A stretch of DNA of 6,280 nt from NCBI GenBank assembly GCA_030151105.1, contig JASLEN010000257.1, positions 1 to 6,280 on the forward strand, in the 5' to 3' direction. The notes under the pieces were generated by a model. The model had not been told where the DNA came from. It saw only the letters and a program-made list of their open reading frames with translations, and made no database searches. The stretch's first letter is position 1, and every line of letters begins with the position of its first letter. The translations under genes and the position numbers were made by a program. The stretch is from Dysgonomonas sp. Lineage in GTDB: Bacteria > Bacteroidota > Bacteroidia > Bacteroidales > Dysgonomonadaceae. Positions 1 to 5,742 of this stretch are shown here, in pieces.

Positions 1-1067
1 GCTAAATCGAGAGAATACAAAGACTCGTAGTCATACTCGCCATGCTCATCCAATGGAGTGTCTTCTCTATTTACAAAGTAGTCGTCAAGCGACAAGCCAA
101 CAGGCTTGACGTAGTTGACCATCAATTGCACTTCCATTCTCATGCGGAATGTAGTCTTACCCGATGATGAAGGTCCTGAAACTAGAACAACACGTACATC
201 ATCAGATTCTACACGCTGTGCCACCTCTTCAGCAATACGACTTATAGAGCGTTCTTGCATGGCTTCAGCCACTTTTATAATGTCTGAAAAACGGTTCTTT
301 TTTATAGCTCTATTTAAGTCCCCAACATTATTGAGTCCTAATACATAAAGAAAATCTAACTGATCTTTATATGCTTGATACATTTTATCCTGAGTCACAT
401 ATTCTTCTAGCTTTATAGGATCTTTTCTATTTGGCACTCTTAATAACAAACCGTCTTTATATAGTTCTAAATCGAAAATGCTCAAATAACCTGTTGAAGG
501 CACAAGTGTCCCATAATAGTAATCAATATATCCATCCAAGTCATAATATTTAGAATAGAGAGCTCCCGCAGTTTCTACAAGCAAAGCTTTGTCATCAAAC
601 CCTTGCTCTCTAAAAAGTTCGACTACTCGCTCCGTCTCTATTTCTTTACCTACAAATGGCAAATCAGCCTTGATATACTCAGACATCTTAGCTTTTATTT
701 GATCCACTACATCTTGTGTGAGAGCCTTATCACTTAGAACTTTGCAAAAGTATCCTTTTGACAATGGGTGCTCAATATTGAATTGTACTTTAGGTAACAC
801 TTCGTTAACTGCCTTAGCCATCACAAAGCATAGTGCACGAATATACGTACGCATTGCTATAGAATTATCCAATGTGATAAATTCTACTGTTTTATTACCA
901 TATAGTCTATAATTTAGATCCTCTGCTTTGTTGTTGACCTTGGCCACCATCACAGGATATTTAGTTTTCAATGATAGCTTTGCTAGTACCTCTAACAAAG
1001 AGCTGCCAGTATCAACTTGTATGTATTCGTTAGTATTAAGACAACGAATATCCACTTTTTTCTCCAT
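1..1067 (-). CDS. Nucleoside (uridine-kinase-like) kinase with ThrRS-like N-terminus, partial
   Basis: Open from an ATG at 1067 to the left edge without a stop; about 355 residues are present and the C-terminus is missing. Residues 1-65 look like a TGS-type beta-grasp fold. Residues 70-200 resemble the second additional (editing) domain of threonyl-tRNA synthetase, including HPLSKGYFC at 100-108. A P-loop follows, GPSSSGKTT at 298-306 with Lys304, then LSLDDYF around 325-331 with Asp328/Asp329, as in the uridine kinase/phosphoribulokinase family. Bacteroidota proteins with this fusion are annotated as nucleoside or uridine kinases, predicted to phosphorylate a nucleoside with ATP or GTP in the cytosol; the true substrate cannot be read here. 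No alternative ATG lies upstream in frame before the preceding terminator hairpin, so this start is well supported. It follows the terminator of the NlpE-like gene and so probably has its own promoter, though I see no exact -7 box. Confidence 0.88.
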   Translation of the reverse strand, partial: MEKKVDIRCLNTNEYIQVDTGSSLLEVLAKLSLKTKYPVMVAKVNNKAEDLNYRLYGNKTVEFITLDNSIAMRTYIRALCFVMAKAVNEVLPKVQFNIEHPLSKGYFCKVLSDKALTQDVVDQIKAKMSEYIKADLPFVGKEIETERVVELFREQGFDDKALLVETAGALYSKYYDLDGYIDYYYGTLVPSTGYLSIFDLELYKDGLLLRVPNRKDPIKLEEYVTQDKMYQAYKDQLDFLYVLGLNNVGDLNRAIKKNRFSDIIKVAEAMQERSISRIAEEVAQRVESDDVRVVLVSGPSSSGKTTFRMRMEVQLMVNYVKPVGLSLDDYFVNREDTPLDEHGEYDYESLYSLDL

Positions 1068-1100
1068 AAAAAATATATGTTTTTTAAAGTTCTTAGTTTG

Positions 1101-1145
1101 TTGCAAAATAATAAGAGGATGTTGAATATACCAACACCCTCTTAT
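1101..1145 (-). terminator. Intrinsic terminator after the NlpE-like gene
   Basis: A 14-base-pair stem is formed by 1111-1124 and 1132-1145 around a 7-base loop. On the minus-strand RNA every position pairs, one as a G-U wobble (1119/1137); on the plus strand the same position is an A-C mismatch. The minus-strand transcript then runs into a U-rich tail (UAUUUU, 1105-1110). Both points indicate termination of minus-strand transcription coming from the NlpE-like gene, whose stop codon lies about 50 bases upstream. The nucleoside kinase starts only 34 bases after the U tract. Confidence 0.8.
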
Positions 1146-1197
1146 AGTATTATTCATAACGTAAGTTACAAATTTTATCTGCGACTTACACTATTTA

Positions 1198-1656
1198 TTA
1201 TTCCATATCTTTCTTCAAATGATATTGTTCAGCTAATTCGCCTTCAATTTGATTGCCTTCAATATCTAGCTGAATCAAATAATTCTCAGCTACAAAGTAT
1301 TGGTTTGGAGCATCTACACCATCAAGAGTAATGATAGTTCCATCTTTGTCCCAAGTATATTTCCCTTGCTCCACTACTGCGACCCCCATTTTACCTACAT
1401 AAGACACTGATTTACTAAACACATCTGCTGTAAGGATAAGAGTAACTTCCATCCCCTCGCCACTTGCTGTAGGAAGAGTTCCTCTATAAGTCCCTTCATA
1501 ATCTAATGAATTTTTAGCATTGTGTTCATCTTTGAAGGCTTGGTCAACAGCCTCAGTAGATTGTACTGGAAGATTGTCAGTTGATGATGCTTTCTTTTCT
1601 CCTCCACAGTTTACCATCAGCACTGCTAAAGTAATTGCTAATACGACCTTCTTCAT
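1198..1656 (-). CDS. NlpE-like lipoprotein (NlpE N-terminal domain only)
   Basis: A 152-residue protein. Residues 1-16 form a short lipoprotein signal peptide (MKK, then a hydrophobic core ending LMVN) before Cys17, the likely lipidated residue; Asn at -1 is not the classic lipobox residue but is tolerated. A polar linker runs to about residue 50, then an NlpE N-terminal beta-barrel domain (PF04170 type): YEGTYRGTLP at 53-62, GKYTWDKDGTIITLDG at 98-113, and a C-terminal LIQLDIEGNQIEGEL stretch. The E. coli NlpE C-terminal domain is absent. E. coli NlpE is an envelope lipoprotein linked to copper resistance and surface sensing through Cpx; Bacteroidota members are poorly characterised. The CxxC after the GTLP motif is missing here: Thr63 and Gly66 occupy those places, and Cys17 is the only cysteine, so cysteine-based metal binding is unlikely. 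It lies 27 bases downstream of the metal-binding-domain gene and ahead of a terminator. Confidence 0.85.
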   Translation of the reverse strand: MKKVVLAITLAVLMVNCGGEKKASSTDNLPVQSTEAVDQAFKDEHNAKNSLDYEGTYRGTLPTASGEGMEVTLILTADVFSKSVSYVGKMGVAVVEQGKYTWDKDGTIITLDGVDAPNQYFVAENYLIQLDIEGNQIEGELAEQYHLKKDME

Positions 1657-1683
1657 TTTTAAATTTCTGTTAGTTGTTAATGT

Positions 1684-1941
1684 TTATTTGTATTGTTTAG
1701 ACACTTCAAAACCTAATTTCTCGATAGATGATTGAAGTATTTCTTCGTTTGTCATTGTGTTGTCATATTCCAAAGAAACAGTCTTAGATGCTAAATCAAC
1801 CTTTGTTGACACTATTCCTTTATTAGAAGACAACATATTCTCTACTTTTGCTACACACTTGCCACAAGAAAGTGACACTTCAAAAACAACAGCATCAGTA
1901 GCTTTTGCCTTTTTGCCAAATATGCTTGATAATAAACTCAT
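1684..1941 (-). CDS. Heavy-metal-associated (HMA) domain protein, CopZ-like
   Basis: An 85-residue cytosolic protein. After a 15-residue lysine-rich lead, residues 17-82 form one HMA (PF00403) ferredoxin-like domain. The metal site is SLSCGKC with Cys26 and Cys29; the usual Met two residues before the first Cys is Leu24. The rest matches the family pattern: CVAKVENML helix, GIVSTKVDLASKTVSLEYD strands, a second helix and LGFEV near the end. Free-standing HMA proteins usually bind Cu(I), or Zn(II)/Hg(II), and hand it to P-type ATPases or sensors. No ATPase is in the window, so the partner and metal are unknown. It is the first gene of a two-gene unit with the NlpE-like lipoprotein, 26 bases downstream. 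There is no strong ribosome-binding site, and a hairpin ends 16 bases before the ATG. Confidence 0.88.
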   Translation of the reverse strand: MSLLSSIFGKKAKATDAVVFEVSLSCGKCVAKVENMLSSNKGIVSTKVDLASKTVSLEYDNTMTNEEILQSSIEKLGFEVSKQYK

Positions 1942-1957
1942 AATTTTAATATTATAA

Positions 1958-1987
1958 TACCATCTTACTCAACGGAATAAGATGGTA
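1958..1987 (-). terminator. Hairpin between gcvP and the HMA gene: gcvP terminator or leader element
   Basis: A perfect 10-base-pair stem (TACCATCTTA at 1958-1967 with its complement at 1978-1987) around a 10-base loop. It lies about 78 bases past the gcvP stop, and in the minus-strand RNA it is followed by an AU-rich tail (UUAUAAUAUU). That makes it the best candidate for the gcvP terminator, though the U tract is interrupted. It also ends only 16 bases before the HMA start codon, so any HMA transcript begun upstream would carry it in its leader, where it could affect read-through or translation. Confidence 0.55.
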
Positions 1988-2023
1988 CTAAATTAACACA
2001 ATAAATTGCATTTTGTTCTCTAA

Positions 2024-2043
2024 TCACATAAAATATAATGTGA
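2024..2043. promoter_or_regulatory. Palindrome upstream of the HMA-NlpE operon, possible operator
   Basis: An inverted repeat TCACAT-N8-ATGTGA. Its 8-base centre (AAAATATA on the plus strand) is exactly the near-match -7 box of the predicted HMA promoter. A dimeric regulator bound here would cover the polymerase site. No regulator gene is in the window, and six-base arms in AT-rich DNA can arise by chance, so this is a weak call. Confidence 0.3.
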
Positions 2044-2059
2044 ATTATATCTCATGCAA
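2030..2059 (-). promoter_or_regulatory. Possible promoter of the HMA-NlpE operon
   Basis: On the minus strand TATATTTT at 2037-2030 matches seven of eight positions of the Bacteroidota -7 consensus TAnnTTTG, counting the free ones. A TTG at 2059-2057 lies 19 bases upstream, about right for the -33 element. Initiation near 2023 would give a leader of roughly 80 bases that includes the 1958-1987 hairpin. The box lacks the final G, and the -33 element is close to the end of gcvP, so the call is tentative. Confidence 0.3.
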
Positions 2060-2065
2060 CAATGT

Positions 2066-4918
2066 TTATCCTAAATCGCACAAGCAAGAAATCAAATTTC
2101 TATCTCCCAAAGCATTATCAACACGAGCTACATTGATCCAGAATTTATTTTCATTCAAATAAGGTAGTGGAAATGCTGCCTTTGAACGAGGATATATATG
2201 TTTCCATTCGTCTGCTGCTACTTCATACTGCGGATGTGGAGCATTGACCAAAACATTATCATCTTTAGGGTATTCTCCCTTTTCTACCTCTTGAATCTCT
2301 TGCCAGATTTGTCCCATTACTTCTAGGAAGCGATCAAGTTCAGCCAAGCTTTCACTCTCTGTAGGTTCTATCATTAGAGTACCAGCTACAGGAAACGACA
2401 GTGTAGGTGCATGATAACCATAGTCCATCAATCGTTTTGCAATATCAGACTCTGTAATACCTGAAGTCTCCTTCAACTTTCTACACTCTAGAATCATCTC
2501 ATGCCCTACTCTACCTTGTTTTCCACGATAGACTACGCCATATGTATCTTTCAAGTTTTCGGCTAGATAGTTTGCACTTAATATTGCTGTTTGCGTTGCT
2601 TTCTTCAACCCATCAGCTCCCATCATACGAATGTAACCATAGGTGATAGGCAAGATACCTGCACTACCAAATGGAGCAGACGAAACTGTATTCAGCTCAC
2701 TACCATCCAACATTGGGTGATGTGGGAGGAAAGGGATCAAGTGTTCTGCAACACCAATTGGTCCTGCACCTGGTCCTCCTCCACCATGAGGAATCGCAAA
2801 TGTCTTATGTAGATTTAAGTGGCATACATCAGCACCTATCACACCAGGGCTAGTAATACCCACTTGCGCATTCATATTTGCTCCATCCATATAGACTTGT
2901 CCTCCAAATTTGTGAACAACGTCGCACATCTCTTTAATCTCTACTTCAAAGATTCCATGTGTAGATGGATAAGTAATCATACATCCTGCCAAGTTATCTT
3001 TGTGCTCTTCAGCCTTAGCCATCATATCTGCCAAGTCCACATTTCCGTTTTCATCGCATGCAGTAGTCACTGGTGTATATCCTGCTTGCACTGCGGATGC
3101 TGGGTTTGTTCCGTGAGCCGATGCTGGAATAAGAATGATATTTCTATGTCCTTCACCTTTGCTTATCAAATATTCACGAATTGTCATCAATCCTGTATAT
3201 TCTCCCGCTGCTCCAGAATTTGCTTGGAAACTAACGCCTGCAAAGCCTGTAATTTCTTTCAGATATTCTCCCAATTCACCGATCAATTCGGTATATCCTT
3301 GTACTTGATGCTTAGGAGCAAATGGATGTACATTTTGGAATCCACCTAATCCTAGAGGCAATAGCTCTGAGGCTGCATTGAGTTTCATAGTACACGATCC
3401 TAGAGAAATCATGGAATGTGCCAATGAAATATCTTTTTTACCTAAACGATGAATATAGCGCATCAATTCGGTCTCAGTGTGGTAGCTATTAAATGTAGGA
3501 TGCTCCATAAACTTGCTTGTACGCAAGAATTCTTTCTTAATAATTGACTTCTCTGGAAGATCATCTATCATATACACCTTGCTACGCCCTGCCACCATTG
3601 AGAACACAGCTAGAAGCTCATGTACTTTATATTCAGTAATAGTTTCGTCCAAACTCAATCCTACAGTTCCATCTTCAAAATAGCGAAGATTTATATCACG
3701 CATATCAGCATGCATCTGCAAGTCTTCTTGCGAAATAGTTTTTGGCAATTCTAGCTTAAGTGTATCAAAATATTGCTCATTTAAGTTTTTGAAGCCTAAT
3801 TCGGTCAACTCATCTACCACCAAAGCTGTAGCCGAATGGATACGTTTTGCTATTGTTTTCAACCCTTCTGGACCATGATATACAGCATAAAAACTAGACA
3901 TGGTTGCCAATAGGGCTTGCGCTGTACAAATATTAGAAGTTGCTCGCTCACGCTTAATATGTTGCTCACGTGTTTGCAGAGCCATACGATAGGCATCTTT
4001 GCCATAAGCATCCTTCGAAACACCAATTATACGTCCAGGCACTTGTCGCTTATAGTCATCTCTTGTAGCGAAGAATCCAGCAGACGGTCCTCCATAGAAC
4101 AAAGGAATTCCAAATCGCTGACTACTACCAAAGGCAATGTCAGCACCCCATTCTCCTGGAGGTGTCAGCAATGTCAAAGCCATTAGGTCTGTAGCCACAG
4201 CCACTTTACAATCTAAGCCATGTGCTTTCTCTACTATTTCTTTATAATCTACAATTGAGCCGTTTCCATCAGGATATTGAAGCACAATACCAAAGTATTC
4301 ATCATCAAGTTTTGCCGTTTTGAAATCGCCAACTACCACAGTTATATTTTGCGGGGTCATACGAGTATTAATCACAGCTTTTGTTTGAGGGAAGAGATTT
4401 TCGTCCACAAAAACTTTTCTTGCTCCACGCTTCTCTTGATCTCTACTGCGAAGGTTAAACATCATCGTTACAGCCTCTGCTCCGCCAGTTGCTTCGTCCA
4501 AAAGTGAGCAGTTTGACAATGGCAAACCTGTTAATTCGCTCACCACAGTTTGGAAATTCATCAAAGCTTCCAAGCGTCCTTGCGAAATTTCCGCTTGATA
4601 CGGAGTATATGAAGTGTACCACTCTGGGTTTTCGAACACATTTCGATAAATTGCTGCTGGAGTAACCGTTCCATACCAGCCCATACCAATATAAGATGAT
4701 GCTTGTCTGTTTTTTGAAGCCATAAGCGCCATTTCTTCGGCATATTCGTGTTCGCTTAGTGCTTCAGGAAGGCGTAATTCTCCCTCGATGCGAATATTTT
4801 TAGGGATGGTTTGATCAATAAGTTCATCTAATGATTTTACACCAATCTTAGCGAGCATTTTTTTCTGATCTTCGTCATTTATTCCAATGTGTCGAGTCTT
4901 AAATCTTTCTGGTTTCAT
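2066..4918 (-). CDS. gcvP: Glycine dehydrogenase (decarboxylating), P protein of the glycine cleavage system
   Basis: A full-length 950-residue single-chain P protein, the usual length for the homodimeric type. It decarboxylates glycine with pyridoxal phosphate and passes the aminomethyl group to the lipoyl arm of GcvH in the cytosol. The start is typical (MKPERFKTRHIG). The N-terminal half carries YIGMGWYG at 76-83, WYTSYTPYQAEISQGRLEAL around 100-119 and LLDEAT at 139-144. The C-terminal half carries SLGSCTMKLNA at 505-515 and the cofactor site LNLHKTFAIPHGGGGPG with Lys705 as the Schiff-base lysine and the glycine-rich loop at 712-717. Ala708 replaces the Cys of E. coli HKTFCIPHGG, probably a lineage variant. 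The end, WINVARVDNALGDRNLIS, is also typical, followed by Cys945 and Cys947. gcvT, gcvH and lpd are not adjacent, so the system is encoded at separate loci. No frameshift or missing core motif was seen. It has its own upstream promoter box. Confidence 0.98.
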   Translation of the reverse strand: MKPERFKTRHIGINDEDQKKMLAKIGVKSLDELIDQTIPKNIRIEGELRLPEALSEHEYAEEMALMASKNRQASSYIGMGWYGTVTPAAIYRNVFENPEWYTSYTPYQAEISQGRLEALMNFQTVVSELTGLPLSNCSLLDEATGGAEAVTMMFNLRSRDQEKRGARKVFVDENLFPQTKAVINTRMTPQNITVVVGDFKTAKLDDEYFGIVLQYPDGNGSIVDYKEIVEKAHGLDCKVAVATDLMALTLLTPPGEWGADIAFGSSQRFGIPLFYGGPSAGFFATRDDYKRQVPGRIIGVSKDAYGKDAYRMALQTREQHIKRERATSNICTAQALLATMSSFYAVYHGPEGLKTIAKRIHSATALVVDELTELGFKNLNEQYFDTLKLELPKTISQEDLQMHADMRDINLRYFEDGTVGLSLDETITEYKVHELLAVFSMVAGRSKVYMIDDLPEKSIIKKEFLRTSKFMEHPTFNSYHTETELMRYIHRLGKKDISLAHSMISLGSCTMKLNAASELLPLGLGGFQNVHPFAPKHQVQGYTELIGELGEYLKEITGFAGVSFQANSGAAGEYTGLMTIREYLISKGEGHRNIILIPASAHGTNPASAVQAGYTPVTTACDENGNVDLADMMAKAEEHKDNLAGCMITYPSTHGIFEVEIKEMCDVVHKFGGQVYMDGANMNAQVGITSPGVIGADVCHLNLHKTFAIPHGGGGPGAGPIGVAEHLIPFLPHHPMLDGSELNTVSSAPFGSAGILPITYGYIRMMGADGLKKATQTAILSANYLAENLKDTYGVVYRGKQGRVGHEMILECRKLKETSGITESDIAKRLMDYGYHAPTLSFPVAGTLMIEPTESESLAELDRFLEVMGQIWQEIQEVEKGEYPKDDNVLVNAPHPQYEVAADEWKHIYPRSKAAFPLPYLNENKFWINVARVDNALGDRNLISCLCDLG

Positions 4919-4964
4919 GGCTTCAATGTATATTTAAAAAGGTTTTACTTTATATTTTTGCTCT

Positions 4965-4980
4965 CTGTACAAATCTACAG
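4965..4980. promoter_or_regulatory. Palindrome over the gcvP -7 box, possible operator
   Basis: A perfect inverted repeat CTGTA-N6-TACAG that overlaps the TAGATTTG box of the gcvP promoter. A protein bound here would block initiation. It happens to fit the CTGT-N8-ACAG form of the E. coli LexA box, but no such link to gcvP is known and that consensus should not be carried over to Bacteroidota. Five-base arms are short, so chance is a real alternative. Confidence 0.3.
4970..4977 (-). promoter_or_regulatory. gcvP promoter, -7 box
   Basis: On the minus strand this is TAGATTTG, an exact match to the Bacteroidota -7 consensus TAnnTTTG. It lies 51 bases before the gcvP ATG, so transcription would start near 4963 with a leader of about 45 bases. 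A clear -33 TTTG is not seen at the expected distance; that region (4985-5002) instead holds an imperfect palindrome. The leader is too short for a glycine riboswitch. Confidence 0.6.
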
Positions 4981-4984
4981 CATA

Positions 4985-5002
4985 GGAAGTTAATTAAATT
5001 CC
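4985..5002. repeat. Imperfect 18-base palindrome upstream of the gcvP promoter
   Basis: GGAA and TTCC flank the self-complementary core TTAATTAA with a single mismatched pair (4989/4998). It sits just upstream of the gcvP -7 box, where a -33 element or activator site would lie, and begins 9 bases past the stop of the hydrolase gene. It has no U tract, so it is not a terminator. It may be a regulator site or a chance AT-rich palindrome. Confidence 0.25.
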
Positions 5003-5010
5003 CACATTAA

Positions 5011-5652
5011 TCAAATTAAAAAAGGATTATTCTCTTTCTCATACCCGATAGTTGTAGATGGTCCATGCCCCGAATACACAACAGTTTCGCTTGGCAAGCC
5101 TAGCAGTTTTGCTTTGATTCCATCTATCAATTGTTGATGATTCCCTTGTGGCAAATCTGTACGACCAATGCTTCCTCTAAAAAGAACATCGCCCGCTATC
5201 ATACATCCAGCCTTTTCGTTGTAGAAAACAAGGCTACCTGGCGAATGACCTGGAACATGAAACAACTTCAGTTCTTGATTCCCAAACTTAATGATATCTT
5301 CTTCGGTGAGGTATTTACCAATCTTAGGAGCTGGCTCGCCATTGTCGGGGAAACCAAACATTTGGAGTTGTGATTTTAGCTGTTCTAACAAGAATTCGTC
5401 TGCTTTATGCGCTTGCAATTCTAGTTTAAACTGATCCATCACAAAATTAAGTCCCAATACATGGTCAAAGTGTAGATGAGTATTTATAATATGTTTTACG
5501 ACCAAGCTGTTGTCAACTATAAAGTCGAGTAATTGAGTTTTTTCTTCATGAAAATAACATCCTGCATCAATGATTATACACTCATTGGTGTCATCGTATA
5601 TCACATACGTATTTTCGCTAACAGGATTAAATTCAAATACTTTAATCTTCAT
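5011..5652 (-). CDS. Metallo-beta-lactamase-fold hydrolase, glyoxalase II/YcbL type
   Basis: A 213-residue cytosolic protein from the ATG at 5652. The dinuclear metal site of the family is complete: THLHFDH at 58-64 (His59, His61, Asp63, His64), His136 in GHSPGS, Asp155 in AGD, and His196 in SGHGPSTTIGYE. The stretch GDVLFRGSIGRTDLPQG (154-170) is characteristic of glyoxalase II and YcbL-like thioester hydrolases. Length and motifs fit the short YcbL type, which lacks the C-terminal domain of classical glyoxalase II. Likely substrates are acyl-thiol esters such as S-lactoyl conjugates, but this is inferred; related folds include persulfide dioxygenases. A TTG at 5682 would add ten residues, but it lies 2 bases after the -7 box and upstream of the expected transcription start, while the protein from Met at 5652 (MKIKVFEFNP) begins as family members do. 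It has its own promoter and no clear terminator before gcvP. Confidence 0.92.
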   Translation of the reverse strand: MKIKVFEFNPVSENTYVIYDDTNECIIIDAGCYFHEEKTQLLDFIVDNSLVVKHIINTHLHFDHVLGLNFVMDQFKLELQAHKADEFLLEQLKSQLQMFGFPDNGEPAPKIGKYLTEEDIIKFGNQELKLFHVPGHSPGSLVFYNEKAGCMIAGDVLFRGSIGRTDLPQGNHQQLIDGIKAKLLGLPSETVVYSGHGPSTTIGYEKENNPFLI

Positions 5653-5683
5653 TTTCTTTATATCTTGTTTTATTATTTTCAAC

Positions 5684-5691
5684 CAAATATA
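5684..5691 (-). promoter_or_regulatory. Metallo-hydrolase promoter, -7 box
   Basis: On the minus strand this is TATATTTG, an exact match to the Bacteroidota -7 consensus TAnnTTTG. Initiation near 5677 would leave a leader of about 25 bases before the ATG at 5652. The -33 region has no good TTTG. It lies in the 90-base gap after the dehydrogenase gene, which argues that the two genes are transcribed separately. Confidence 0.6.
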
Positions 5692-5742
5692 AAGATAGTA
5701 TTTTTTCTTATCGAGAGGGAATAACTAAAGTTTTTATAACTT

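Noticed and set aside
1161..1189. Inverted repeat GTAAGT-N17-ACTTAC just after the NlpE-like gene
   Set aside because: Short arms and a long loop; the strong terminator right after it explains the region.
4561..4743. Minus-strand 60-codon open frame inside gcvP
   Set aside because: It overlaps gcvP on the same strand in another frame, where gcvP carries conserved family motifs.
4953..4960. Plus-strand TATTTTTG, an exact fit to the Bacteroidota -7 consensus
   Set aside because: No plus-strand gene follows, no -33 element is at the right distance, and matches are expected by chance in AT-rich DNA.
4965..4980. LexA/SOS box reading of CTGTA-N6-TACAG
   Set aside because: It fits the E. coli pattern, but that consensus does not apply to this phylum and gcvP is not a known SOS gene; kept only as a generic palindrome.
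4919..5010. Possible glycine riboswitch upstream of gcvP
   Set aside because: The gap is 92 bases and the predicted leader about 45, too short for the known aptamer, and no matching conserved stem pattern was seen.
115..5724. Many plus-strand open frames of 60-176 codons, for example 2819-3349 and 1017-1331
   Set aside because: They lie opposite well-supported minus-strand genes, show no recognisable domains, and are cysteine/serine/histidine-rich in the way reverse-frame shadows usually are.
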